A stretch of DNA of 42,843 bases from an uncultured Pseudomonadales bacterium. Its GTDB lineage: Bacteria > Pseudomonadota > Gammaproteobacteria > Pseudomonadales > Pseudohongiellaceae. A program made the position numbers and the translations under genes. The stretch is taken from the NCBI GenBank assembly GCA_949430125.1, contig CASQMQ010000049.1:1-42843 (forward strand). The letters are read 5' to 3'. Numbering within the stretch: position 1 is the first letter of the stretch; every line of letters starts with the position of its first letter. Under the pieces are notes generated by a model, which saw only the letters and a list, made by a program, of their open reading frames with translations, was not told the DNA's origin and did no database searches. Positions 33,594 through 41,617 of this stretch are shown piece after piece.

Positions 33594-34388
33594 ATGGACG
33601 AACAAACGCTTCGAAATCTGCTAAATCTGGAGGCTGAGAAATCTATAGACAAGATTCAGATTTTTGATGAGATCGATTCCACAAATTCTGAAGCACTTCG
33701 GCAAATTCAATCTGGCAATACGCAGAATAGGGTAGTTGTTGCCAGCTCACAAACTGCTGGAAGGGGCCGTCGAGGTCGTCAGTGGGTGAGCCCAAAGAAT
33801 GCGGGCATCTATTTATCTCTGACTCGTCGTTTCTCGATGGAGGCCAATGCGCTGCAAGCTCTATCTCTGGTTACCGCTATTAGCGTGCTCGAGGCACTGC
33901 GGGAATTAGGCGCACAAGGCCTTCAGTTGAAATGGCCCAACGACGTGCTTTTTGAGAACAAGAAGTTATCCGGCATCCTTTTGGAATTGCAGCACAAAGA
34001 CGCAGCACGCTTCGTGGTCTTCGGCATCGGGGTGAATATCGAATTGTCAGCAGATTCACTAGAAAGTATCGATCGACCGGTAACTGACCTGAATAACATC
34101 ATCAGCGAGCCGCCTTCTCGAGTAATTCTGCTCACGGAGCTCCTGAATCAGCTGAGCCGAAATTTAGAGGAATACGAAAACAGCGGATTCTCATCATTTG
34201 AAGAACGCTGGAATTGTCTAGACTGTTATCGAATGAGCGATATCGAAATACAAAATGGTGAAAGGCGACTTACCGGAAAATCGCTGGGAGTGGATTCAGA
34301 GGGTTCATTACTGCTACAAACTGCGAAGGGCATACAACCGATCAGTGGTGGGGAAGTATTTTCGTCGTTGCGTCCGCTTTCAGAATGA
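33594..34388 (+). CDS. birA: Biotin--[acetyl-CoA-carboxylase] ligase, catalytic domain only
   Basis: A 264-residue enzyme that adenylates biotin and transfers it to the carrier protein of acetyl-CoA carboxylase. The biotin-binding loop is GRGRRGR (56-62), KWPND (113-117) provides the active-site Lys, and a small C-terminal SH3-like domain follows (SLGVDSEGSLLLQ). The N-terminal DNA-binding winged helix of E. coli BirA is absent. An in-frame TGA lies six codons upstream of the ATG, so the truncation is real rather than a miscalled start; the protein cannot act as the classical bio repressor. No strong ribosome-binding site is seen. It starts the birA-coaX-SPOR run that precedes the tRNA-tuf unit. 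Confidence 0.93.
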   Translation: MDEQTLRNLLNLEAEKSIDKIQIFDEIDSTNSEALRQIQSGNTQNRVVVASSQTAGRGRRGRQWVSPKNAGIYLSLTRRFSMEANALQALSLVTAISVLEALRELGAQGLQLKWPNDVLFENKKLSGILLELQHKDAARFVVFGIGVNIELSADSLESIDRPVTDLNNIISEPPSRVILLTELLNQLSRNLEEYENSGFSSFEERWNCLDCYRMSDIEIQNGERRLTGKSLGVDSEGSLLLQTAKGIQPISGGEVFSSLRPLSE

Positions 34389-34402
34389 GTATTAATTAGC
34401 AC

Positions 34403-35155
34403 ATGATATTAGAACTTGATGTGGGCAATTCACGGATCAAATGGCGACTGCTTGCAGAGGATGATCTGGCGGTGGTCAAGGCTGGCCATGTGCCCGGATT
34501 TGATGAGTTGCAGCTAGTCACAGAGCTAGACGCAGCAATAACCTTGGCGCGTATGTGCAGTGTGCGTGGCGGTGATGTAAATAAGAGGCTAGAAGATTGG
34601 GTCCGAGCAAAGCACTCAATAGCTCTAGTGCAGGCGAGCGTAACCCAAAGCTGCGGGGGAGTGACCAATCAGTATGCGAATGTCAGCCGGCTCGGTATAG
34701 ATAGGTGGCTAGCTATGCTTGCAGCCTATCGAAGGGCAGGCGGCGCCTGCATGATTATAGATAGTGGGACCGCGCTTACTATCGATGTGGTCGATGCGCA
34801 GGGTCTGCATTTGGGCGGTTATATTATCCCAGGCTTAAGATTGATGCACAGCAGCTTGGAAGCAAACACGGCGATTCGGCTTAGTGACAATTATTCCACG
34901 TATTCCGAAAGTTTGGGCCACTCAACTGATGAGGCCGTATTTAATGGAACTGTGACGGCATTGCTGGCAACAATAAAGCAGCAGAGCGCGTCATTAGCTA
35001 AGGCGGGTGATGTTGAAATTTACTTTGCAGGCGGAGATGCTGAATTACTGCATGGATTAGTGGGCCTTGATAGAAGTGAGATTGTCACTTCTCTTGTATT
35101 TGATGGTCTCGATGTTGCGTGCCCACATCCTGACAGAAATTTAGGAAAGGTTTAG
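34403..35155 (+). CDS. coaX: Type III pantothenate kinase
   Basis: A 250-residue cytosolic kinase catalysing the first step of coenzyme A synthesis (pantothenate to 4'-phosphopantothenate). The acetate-kinase-fold motifs are all present: ELDVGNSRIKW (4-14) with Asp6 for nucleotide/metal, GIDRW (98-102) for pantothenate, and IIDSGTALTID (118-128) with catalytic Asp120. GGYIIPGL and a late FAGGDAE nucleotide loop follow. It starts 14 bp after birA, and the next gene starts 3 bp after its stop, so translation is likely coupled. Confidence 0.95.
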   Translation: MILELDVGNSRIKWRLLAEDDLAVVKAGHVPGFDELQLVTELDAAITLARMCSVRGGDVNKRLEDWVRAKHSIALVQASVTQSCGGVTNQYANVSRLGIDRWLAMLAAYRRAGGACMIIDSGTALTIDVVDAQGLHLGGYIIPGLRLMHSSLEANTAIRLSDNYSTYSESLGHSTDEAVFNGTVTALLATIKQQSASLAKAGDVEIYFAGGDAELLHGLVGLDRSEIVTSLVFDGLDVACPHPDRNLGKV

Positions 35156-35158
35156 GCC

Positions 35159-35836
35159 ATGCGTTATATAGCCATCTTCCTCCTAGTGGCCAATATAGGT
35201 TATTTCTCTTGGGTTCGCTATGCTGCAGAACCCATAGTGCCACGGGTAATCAGTGCCCCCAGGCCTCTGCTAAATAGTGGCTTAACTCTGATCAGTGAAT
35301 ATGAGGCGCAGCTCGCGGCTCAGCCTGCACTGAATTGCTTCACGATTGGGGATTTCAGCACTATGGATGACGCCTCCAGCTTCATCGCAGAGATGGGCGA
35401 GGCAGCATTCGCTTCCAATGTGGTTCTCAGTGGTGATCCGTTGAGCTTACAATATCGAGTTTTCTTACCTCCGGCGTCCTCGCGCGGGATTGCAACTATT
35501 GCCTTAGATGCCCTGAGCGAGGGCCTTATAGCGGCTGATATTGAGAGTGAAATCTACCTAATCACTCGTGGAATGTTGGAGAACGGTATCGCGTTAGGTG
35601 TTTTCTCGGAGCTTGGCGATGCGCAGGCCCTGCGTAATGGGGTTCAGGGGCTGGGTTATGCTCCCCAGATAGAAGAAATACCGCGGTCTACTGACGAAAT
35701 TCAAGTTCAGCTGCAAGTGTTGGAGCAATTTGTCTTAGAAAACCCCGCATGGCTAGATTTGACGGCAGGTCGGCCGAATTTGATCATTACAGAAAATCTC
35801 TGTGAAACGATTGCACAAGGGACTCAATTCCCATAA
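35159..35836 (+). CDS. Membrane-anchored SPOR-like protein
   Basis: A 225-residue protein with an N-terminal membrane anchor (residues 2-18) and a periplasmic part. The stretch CFTIGDFSTMDDASSFIAEMG and the following strands look like a SPOR fold (peptidoglycan-binding, cell-division associated), and a second repeat-like unit ALGVFSELGDAQALRNGVQGLGY follows. A protein of this type after coaX is a common gammaproteobacterial arrangement. The start is 3 bp from the coaX stop. The exact role is unknown; assignment to the SPOR superfamily is by pattern and context. Confidence 0.75.
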   Translation: MRYIAIFLLVANIGYFSWVRYAAEPIVPRVISAPRPLLNSGLTLISEYEAQLAAQPALNCFTIGDFSTMDDASSFIAEMGEAAFASNVVLSGDPLSLQYRVFLPPASSRGIATIALDALSEGLIAADIESEIYLITRGMLENGIALGVFSELGDAQALRNGVQGLGYAPQIEEIPRSTDEIQVQLQVLEQFVLENPAWLDLTAGRPNLIITENLCETIAQGTQFP

Positions 35837-35839
35837 AAT
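35811..35839 (+). promoter_or_regulatory. Sigma-70 type promoter of the tRNA-tuf operon
   Basis: -35 TTGCAC (35811-35816), 17-bp spacer and -10 TAAAAT (35834-35839), followed by a GC-rich GCCGCTCC discriminator typical of stringently controlled stable-RNA promoters. Transcription would start about 45 bp before tRNA-Tyr. It overlaps the end of the SPOR-like gene. Confidence 0.75.
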
Positions 35840-35891
35840 GCCGCTCCTGAGTGAGAGTGCCGAGGATTTTTGACCCTTGGAAGTTCATGTT

Positions 35892-35975
35892 GGAGGGGTT
35901 CCCGAGTGGCCAAAGGGATCAGACTGTAAATCTGACGCGCAAGCTTCGGTGGTTCGAATCCACCCCCCTCCACCA
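35892..35975 (+). tRNA. tRNA-Tyr (GTA)
   Basis: Class II tRNA with long variable arm, 84 nt including encoded CCA. The acceptor GGAGGGG pairs with CCCCTCC. The anticodon loop CTGTAAA has GTA at 35926-35928, and a GGTTCGAATCC T-arm is present. First RNA of a tRNA cluster ahead of tuf. Confidence 0.97.
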
Positions 35976-36008
35976 ACTCATAGCTAGTAGGGGAGTAGAT
36001 TTTTGTAG

Positions 36009-36082
36009 GCGGGTATAGTTCAGCGGTAGAACCCCAGCCTTCCAAGCTGGATACGCGGGTTCGATCCCCGCTACCCGCTCCA
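36009..36082 (+). tRNA. tRNA-Gly (TCC)
   Basis: 74 nt including CCA. Acceptor GCGGGTA/TACCCGC, anticodon TCC at 36041-36043 in loop CTTCCAA, GGGTTCGATCCCC T-arm. 33 bp after tRNA-Tyr. Confidence 0.97.
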
Positions 36083-36202
36083 ATTTAGCTAAAAATTGGA
36101 ACTTTTAGCAAGATGATCAGGTTGCCTGAGTAGCCTGGTCAATGCATGAGGAAGTCGGCACCAGTGCCGGCGTAGGACAGGGGCTGAGATTACTAATGTG
36201 CG

Positions 36203-36278
36203 GCTCGCATAGCTCAGGCGGTAGAGCACTTCATTGGTAATGAAGAGGTCCTCGGTTCAACTCCGAGTGTGAGCACCA
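36203..36278 (+). tRNA. tRNA-Thr (GGT)
   Basis: 76 nt including CCA. Acceptor GCTCGCA pairs with TGTGAGC (one G-T), anticodon GGT at 36236-36238 in loop TTGGTAA. The 120-bp spacer before it contains a small GGCAC/GTGCC hairpin, possibly a processing signal. The Tyr-Gly-Thr-tuf order matches the E. coli tufB operon. Confidence 0.97.
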
Positions 36279-36437
36279 TTCTTTTGGTGAGCAAAACAGT
36301 TCAGGTACAACAGTTAAGATATACAGTTTAAATAGATCGGTAGCAGGTAGTGTTTCTTTATAGTGATTCTAGCTACAAAAACAGAACCTGATTCAAAATT
36401 AATTGATGACGCTTAGAATAGATAGGGGCAGTCGAAG

Positions 36438-37631
36438 ATGGCTAAAGAAAAATTCGAACGAAATAAATTACACGTCAACGTAGGTACGATTGGTCACGTT
36501 GACCATGGTAAGACGACTTTAACAGCGGCTTTGACTCGTGTCTGTTCTGAATTATGGGGCGGAGGAGAAGTACGCGACTTCGCGCAGATCGATAATGCGC
36601 CAGAAGAGCGAGAGCGCGGAATTACTATTTCCACGTCTCATGTTGAATACGATTCGCCTAACCGCCACTACGCACACGTTGACTGTCCAGGTCACGCCGA
36701 CTATGTAAAGAACATGATCACTGGTGCGGCTCAGATGGACGGCGCTATCTTGGTATGTTCGGCTGCAGACGGCCCAATGCCACAGACTCGTGAGCACATC
36801 CTGCTATCTTTGCAGGTTGGCGTTCCTTACATCGTTGTGTTCATGAACAAAGCGGACATGGTTGATGACGAAGAACTGATTGAATTGGTAGAGATGGAGA
36901 TCCGTGAGTTATTGGATCAATACGAATTCCCAGGCGACGATACGCCTATTATTGTTGGTTCTGCTCTTAAGGCTCTTGAAGGCGACACCTCTGATATCGG
37001 CATGCCTGCGGTACAGAAGCTGGTTGAGACTCTAGACAGCTACATCCCCGATCCGGTTCGTGACGTTGAGAAGCCATTCTTGATGCCAATCGAAGACGTA
37101 TTCTCAATCTCCGGTCGTGGCACTGTTGTAACAGGCCGAATCGAGCGCGGAATTGTCAATGTTGGCGATGACTTAGACATTGTTGGTATTAAAGACACAC
37201 AGAAGACAGTTTGTACGGGTGTTGAGATGTTCCGCAAGCTGTTGGATGAAGGGCGTGCAGGCGAGAACGTAGGTGTTTTGCTGCGCGGTACTAAGCGTGA
37301 AGAGGTTGAGCGCGGTCAAGTACTGGGCAAGCCCGGATCTGTAACACCTCATACTAAGTTCGAAGCTGAAGTGTATATTCTGAATAAGGATGAAGGTGGT
37401 CGTCATACGCCATTCTTTAAAGGTTACCGTCCGCAGTTCTACTTCCGTACAACGGATGTGACAGGTGCTTGCGAGCTGCCAGAAGGCGTTGAGATGGTAA
37501 TGCCCGGTGACAACGTGAACATGGTTGTGACATTGATCGCACCGATCGCGATGGATGACGGTCTACGTTTTGCTATCCGAGAGGGTGGCCGTACAGTAGG
37601 CGCGGGCGTTGTAGCTAAGATCATCGAATAA
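36438..37631 (+). CDS. tuf: Elongation factor Tu
   Basis: A 397-residue GTPase that delivers aminoacyl-tRNA to the ribosome. The G1 motif GHVDHGKT, G2 RGIT, G3 DCPGH, G4 NKAD and G5 SAL are intact. Domains 2 and 3 are complete, ending VVAKIIE. The sequence is of gammaproteobacterial type (394-407 residues in the family). GGGGCAG lies upstream of the ATG. It follows tRNA-Tyr-Gly-Thr as in the tufB operon and is followed by a strong hairpin, then tRNA-Trp and secE. The second tuf copy usual near fus/rpsG would be outside the window. Confidence 0.98.
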   Translation: MAKEKFERNKLHVNVGTIGHVDHGKTTLTAALTRVCSELWGGGEVRDFAQIDNAPEERERGITISTSHVEYDSPNRHYAHVDCPGHADYVKNMITGAAQMDGAILVCSAADGPMPQTREHILLSLQVGVPYIVVFMNKADMVDDEELIELVEMEIRELLDQYEFPGDDTPIIVGSALKALEGDTSDIGMPAVQKLVETLDSYIPDPVRDVEKPFLMPIEDVFSISGRGTVVTGRIERGIVNVGDDLDIVGIKDTQKTVCTGVEMFRKLLDEGRAGENVGVLLRGTKREEVERGQVLGKPGSVTPHTKFEAEVYILNKDEGGRHTPFFKGYRPQFYFRTTDVTGACELPEGVEMVMPGDNVNMVVTLIAPIAMDDGLRFAIREGGRTVGAGVVAKIIE

Positions 37632-37653
37632 TTTTGGTAAAGACTACTTACTC

Positions 37654-37697
37654 GGCCGAAGCACTCAAAAGGGTGCTTCGGCCTAGTCGTCTTTAGT
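37654..37697 (+). terminator. Terminator hairpin after tuf
   Basis: A perfect 11-bp stem GGCCGAAGCAC (37654-37664) / GTGCTTCGGCC (37673-37683), extendable by two pairs to an AAAA loop. Only a loose T-rich tail follows, so it may terminate partially or serve as a processing site before tRNA-Trp. Confidence 0.7.
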
Positions 37698-37810
37698 GTT
37701 TCTATGATTTTCGTTAGAAGCAAATGAAGATAATAAAGATTTAGCTAGTATTGACCGCCCTTAATTAGCAAGGGGGAATGAGAAGCACCGATGACCTTTA
37801 GAGAAGCAGT

Positions 37811-37886
<76 letters not shown>

Positions 37887-37998
37887 ACTAAAGGCGGGAA
37901 TTCTTCCACTAGCCATAGGGAAGAGAATAAGCAGCGATTAAGGTCGCTGTCGGTGGCGGTTAATTAGATATTTTTCAGTGCAAAGAATAGTAAATATT

Positions 37999-38368
37999 AT
38001 GTCCGAAAAAATAGCAGGCGAAGATGGTAAATTAGATTTAGCTCAAGTGGGCCGTCGTGGCAGCGATTGTGGCTGGCGCGATCTATATTAATTCCTATTT
38101 CGCCGCGGAATCATTATTGGTTAGAACGCTAGGCTTGATTGTAACTGCCGGCGTGGCTGGATGGATTGGCGCTCAGACTATTCGCGGGCGTGCTTTTGTC
38201 AACCTATGCCTAGATGCACGAGTTGAGATAAGAAAAGTTGTTTGGCCAACAAGACAAGAAACTACGCAGACTACGATCGTAGTCCTTATCGTCATATTCA
38301 TTGTAGCTTTTATTCTGTGGCTACTGGATTGGGGATTAAACAGCGTTATTTCATCGATGATCGGCTAG
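37999..38368 (+). CDS. secE: Preprotein translocase subunit SecE, frameshifted as read
   Basis: SecE clamps SecY in the Sec channel. The N-terminal codons are in one frame from ATG 37999 (MSEKIAGEDGKLDL, 14 codons to 38040), and the rest is in the +1 frame from 38042 (LKWAVVAAIVAGA... to the stop at 38368). One extra base at about 38038-38041 (TTTAG instead of TTTA) separates them. Corrected, the protein has about 122 residues (E. coli 127) with three TM helices and the diagnostic EIRKVVWPTRQET segment before the last helix. As read, the first frame stops at 38089-38091 after 30 codons. An unaided in-frame start would be GTG 38057, without a good ribosome-binding site. Since secE is essential, I favour a sequencing or assembly error. 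nusG follows by 9 bp. Confidence 0.85.
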
Positions 38369-38377
38369 AGGCAAAAA

Positions 38378-38911
38378 ATGGCAAAGCGCTGGTACGTAGT
38401 TCATGCCTATTCAGGTTATGAGAAAAAAGTGATGCTTGCACTTGGAGAGCGAATTGCTCTCCGGAAAATGGAAGATTACTTCGATGAAGTGTTAGTGCCT
38501 ACCGAAGAAGTTGTAGAAATGCGCGGTGGTCAAAAGCGAAAGAGCGAGCGCAAATTCTTTCCGGGTTACGTCTTGGTTCATATGGAGCTAAACGACGATA
38601 CCTGGCATTTGGTTAAGGACACGCCCAGGGTTATGGGCTTTATTGGCGGCACGGCAGAGAGGCCCGCACCAATAACGGATAAAGAAGCGAATAAGATTCT
38701 TCAGAGAATGGAGGATAGCGAAGAGGCTCCAACTCATAAGACGATCTACGAGCCTGGCGAGATGGTACGAGTTACAGATGGTCCTTTTAATGACTTCACT
38801 GGTACGGTTGAGGAAGTCAATTACGAGAAGAGTCGATTACGCGTTGCTGTATTGATTTTCGGTCGTTCTACTCCAGTAGAGCTAGAGTTCGGGCAAGTCG
38901 AAAAGAGCTAA
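38378..38911 (+). CDS. nusG: Transcription termination/antitermination factor NusG
   Basis: A 177-residue factor that binds RNA polymerase and couples it to Rho or the ribosome. The NGN domain ([33 protein letters not shown]) is followed by a flexible linker and a KOW domain ([30 protein letters not shown]). Length is normal. GAGGC precedes the ATG, 9 bp after secE, so the two are one operon. Confidence 0.97.
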   Translation: MAKRWYVVHAYSGYEKKVMLALGERIALRKMEDYFDEVLVPTEEVVEMRGGQKRKSERKFFPGYVLVHMELNDDTWHLVKDTPRVMGFIGGTAERPAPITDKEANKILQRMEDSEEAPTHKTIYEPGEMVRVTDGPFNDFTGTVEEVNYEKSRLRVAVLIFGRSTPVELEFGQVEKS

Positions 38912-39050
38912 GAGACAGAAAATTTTAGATTCATTGAGGGTATTTAATAACCTTTTAACAAAGTCGATTCCCTCACTAACGTAGGGCGTCGCCGGGGAGT
39001 TTGGTTAGCTGCGAGGCTGAATCGAACGTTTGAACCCAAAGGAGAAAGAC

Positions 39051-39485
39051 ATGGCTAAGAAAGTACTGGCTTATATAAAGCTGCAAGTTGGCGCAGGAAA
39101 AGCTAACCCAAGTCCACCTGTTGGTCCGGCTCTCGGTCAACACGGCGTAAACATCATGGAATTTTGTAAGGCATTCAATGCGCAGACTCAAGGCGTTGAA
39201 GTTGGGCTGCCTATCCCTGTAGTTATCACTGTTTATGCAGATCGTAGCTTCACCTTTATTACGAAGACGCCTCCCGCCTCTGTATTACTGCGTAAAGCAG
39301 CTGGCCTCAAGAAGGGGAGTGGACGTCCAAATACCGAAAAAGTGGGCAAAGTAAATCGCGCCCAATTAGAAGAAATTGCGACCCAGAAAATGGCTGATCT
39401 CACTGCTGCTGATATGGATGCTGCGGTTCGCACTCTTGCTGGCAGCGCGCGCAGCGCGGGCATAGAAGTCGAGGGAGTGGAGTAA
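39051..39485 (+). CDS. rplK: 50S ribosomal protein L11
   Basis: 144 residues. Binds 23S rRNA in the GTPase-associated centre with L10-L7/L12. ATG 39051 is chosen because GGAGAAAG lies directly upstream and [13 protein letters not shown] is the family N-terminus. The [24 protein letters not shown] and [13 protein letters not shown] segments are typical. The 139 bp after nusG probably hold a promoter; no terminator is evident there. The rplA ATG follows by 1 bp. Confidence 0.97.
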   Translation: MAKKVLAYIKLQVGAGKANPSPPVGPALGQHGVNIMEFCKAFNAQTQGVEVGLPIPVVITVYADRSFTFITKTPPASVLLRKAAGLKKGSGRPNTEKVGKVNRAQLEEIATQKMADLTAADMDAAVRTLAGSARSAGIEVEGVE

Positions 39486-39486
39486 C

Positions 39487-40185
39487 ATGGCCAAACTATC
39501 CAAAAAACAAAAGCAAGTAGCTGAAAAGGTTGAGGCAGGCAAAGCCTACTCAGTTGAAGAAGCTGTTGCGATTATCTCAGAATTTGCTTCAAAGAAATTC
39601 AGCGAGTCTCTAGACGTTTGTGTGAATCTCGGCATCGATGCGCGTAAATCGGATCAAGCTGTTCGCGGCTCCACAATTCTACCTAACGGCACAGGCAAAG
39701 ACGTTCGCGTCGCAGTATTTGCTCAAGGCGAAAATGCCGAAAAGGCGAAGGCTGCCGGTGCTGATGTGGTGGGCTTCGAGGATTTAGCGGAATCCATTCA
39801 GGCAGGAAACCTGGACTTCGACGTAGTTATTGCAACACCAGACGCTATGCGTGTAGTGGGCAAACTAGGTACGGTTCTCGGCCCAAGAGGTTTGATGCCT
39901 AACCCGAAAGTCGGGACAGTTACGCCAGACGTTGAAACTGCAGTTAAGAACGCCAAGTCCGGCCAGGTTCGATATAGAACGGACAAGAACGGCATCGTTC
40001 ATGGCGGCATCGGTAAAGTGGGTTTTGAAGCTCCTGCCGTTAAGGCAAACCTTGAAGCGCTATTGGCAGACCTAAAGAAGGCTAAGCCATCTGCAGCTAA
40101 GGGTGTCTATATTAAGAAGGTTGTTCTTTCTTCTACGATGGGTCCTGGACTGCAGATAGACCAGTCATCCTTAGAGCTTCTTTAG
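39487..40185 (+). CDS. rplA: 50S ribosomal protein L1
   Basis: 232 residues. L1-stalk protein and, by analogy with E. coli, translational repressor of the rplKA message. Family segments [35 protein letters not shown] and [18 protein letters not shown] are intact. Start ATG one base after the rplK stop region; GGAGTGGAG upstream serves as ribosome-binding site. Confidence 0.97.
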   Translation: MAKLSKKQKQVAEKVEAGKAYSVEEAVAIISEFASKKFSESLDVCVNLGIDARKSDQAVRGSTILPNGTGKDVRVAVFAQGENAEKAKAAGADVVGFEDLAESIQAGNLDFDVVIATPDAMRVVGKLGTVLGPRGLMPNPKVGTVTPDVETAVKNAKSGQVRYRTDKNGIVHGGIGKVGFEAPAVKANLEALLADLKKAKPSAAKGVYIKKVVLSSTMGPGLQIDQSSLELL

Positions 40186-40261
40186 CGCTAGCAATAAAAA
40201 ATTCGAAGGGTGATCGTTGTATTGCTCTTCAACAGACTTTGGGGTTTCGCGAAAGCGAAGC

Positions 40262-40333
40262 TGTCAAAGACCGTAGGTGTGACCGCCGAGTTTAGGTTTG
40301 GTCGCTTAATTTCCTACGCAGATGGTGAAGCCC
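40262..40333 (+). promoter_or_regulatory. L10 autoregulatory leader of rplJL
   Basis: The core pairs CGTAGG (40272-40277) with CCTACG (40313-40318) and ends in GCAGATGGTGAAGCCC. This is nearly the same wording as the E. coli rplJ leader, where an L10-(L7/L12)4 complex binds a kink-turned stem and represses translation. It lies in the 256-bp rplA-rplJ gap, which holds no gene and probably the rplJ promoter in its first half. Confidence 0.85.
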
Positions 40334-40441
40334 GATTTAGTGTAATGCTAAATTTCAATCACCGAATAGCAAGGGCATGACGTGAGCATTTGTCATGCTA
40401 AATCGCGGTCGAGTAATCGACCATATTAAGGAGTTTAGCTA

Positions 40442-40972
40442 GTGGCTATTGGACTAGAAGATAAGAAACAAATTGTTTCGGAAGTCAATACGGCTGCTAA
40501 CAGTGCATTGTCTGCGGTACTCGCCGATTATCGGGGTGTAACCGTTAGCGATATGACTGAGCTTCGCAAGAGTGCTAGAGCGAATAATGTTTACCTTCGT
40601 GTTGTAAGAAACACGCTGCTTAAGAAAGCAGTTGAAGGTACTGAGTTCGAATGCATTCAAGAAGTTTTAGTTGGTCCTACGATTCTTGCATTCTCAGAGG
40701 AAGACCCTGGCGCCGCTGCACGCGTGCTGAAGGATTTTGCTAAAGAGAAGAAAGATTTCGAGATCAAAGCACTATCTGTAGGTGGCAAGTTATTGGATGC
40801 CGATCAGATCGACGTGTTGGCGAAGTTGCCGACTCACGATCAGGCTCTGTCCATTCTTATGAGCGTTATGTTAGCGCCTGTAACGAAGCTCGCCAGAACC
40901 ATGATAGAGGTTCCCTCGAAAGCAACACGTGCTGTTGCTGCAGTTCGAGACCAGAAGCAGGAAGCAGCATAG
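40442..40972 (+). CDS. rplJ: 50S ribosomal protein L10
   Basis: 176 residues with a GTG start supported by AAGGAG nearby and by the [13 protein letters not shown]-terminus. Carries the L7/L12 dimers at the base of the stalk and autoregulates through the leader upstream. Segments [22 protein letters not shown] and [17 protein letters not shown] are typical. The C-terminal helix for L7/L12 ([23 protein letters not shown]) is complete. rplL follows 77 bp later. Confidence 0.97.
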   Translation: MAIGLEDKKQIVSEVNTAANSALSAVLADYRGVTVSDMTELRKSARANNVYLRVVRNTLLKKAVEGTEFECIQEVLVGPTILAFSEEDPGAAARVLKDFAKEKKDFEIKALSVGGKLLDADQIDVLAKLPTHDQALSILMSVMLAPVTKLARTMIEVPSKATRAVAAVRDQKQEAA

Positions 40973-41049
40973 TTCCTTCGTAGCAGTTTAGAAATTGTAA
41001 AAGATTAAAACAACTTAAATTAATTTATTGAAAGTAGGAGACAAGAGTC

Positions 41050-41424
41050 ATGGCTCTTTCCAAAGAAGATGTATTAGAAGCAATTGCAGACATGTCAGTA
41101 ATGGACGTAGTTCAGCTGGTTGAAGCAATGGAAGAAAAATTCGGTGTTTCAGCTGCTGCAGCAGTTGCGGCGGCTCCAGCGGCAGCAGCCGATGCTGCGC
41201 CAGTAGAAGAGCAGACTGAGTTCGATATCGTTCTAGCCTCTATTGGCGAAAAGAAAGTAAACGTCATTAAGGCGGTTCGCAGTATCACGGGCCTAGGTCT
41301 TAAAGAAGCTAAAGAATTAGTTGATGGCGCGCCATCAACTATTAAAGAAGCTGCTCCTAAGGGAGAAGCGGATGAAGCCAAGAAAGCTTTGGAAGAAGCT
41401 GGCGCAACCGTTGAGCTTAAGTAG
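41050..41424 (+). CDS. rplL: 50S ribosomal protein L7/L12
   Basis: 124 residues. Stalk protein recruiting translational GTPases. An N-terminal dimerisation domain, an Ala-rich hinge ([17 protein letters not shown] region, about 34-52) and a C-terminal domain with [27 protein letters not shown] are present. A strong TAGGAGAC box precedes the ATG, consistent with higher synthesis than L10. Confidence 0.98.
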   Translation: MALSKEDVLEAIADMSVMDVVQLVEAMEEKFGVSAAAAVAAAPAAAADAAPVEEQTEFDIVLASIGEKKVNVIKAVRSITGLGLKEAKELVDGAPSTIKEAAPKGEADEAKKALEEAGATVELK

Positions 41425-41440
41425 CAAGAATTGCTAAAAA

Positions 41441-41486
41441 ACGACAAGCGCCGGGTGCCGTTAACGCACCTGGCGTTAGTTCGTCG
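41441..41486 (+). terminator. rplL-rpoB intergenic attenuator / RNase III-type hairpin
   Basis: Nested arms ACGAC/GTCGT, AGCGCC/GGCGTT and GGTGC/GCACC form a long stem around CGTTAAC, 17 bp after rplL. E. coli has an attenuator and an RNase III site at the same place, setting the ratio of L7/L12 to RNA polymerase beta. No U-run is seen, so partial termination or processing is more likely than full termination. The remaining spacer to 41617 shows nothing else. Confidence 0.7.
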
Positions 41487-41617
41487 TAATTTCGAGCAAG
41501 AGAAGACCGGCTAATCGCCGCGCATTGTCCAAGTCGTATAGACGAAAGAACATGCAAATCGCAGAAAAATTCTGCCAGTAGTTAATGCCAATAGAACACA
41601 ACGCTAGGAACACACCA

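Noticed and set aside
37999-38091. Programmed ribosomal frameshift in secE
   Set aside because: No slippery heptamer, rare-codon pause or downstream pseudoknot was recognised, and programmed frameshifting in secE is not known to me; an indel error is simpler.
39798-39995. Minus-strand open frame inside rplA
   Set aside because: Antisense shadow of a highly conserved ribosomal protein gene with no ribosome-binding site. The same holds for the minus-strand frames inside tuf, rplK and rplL.
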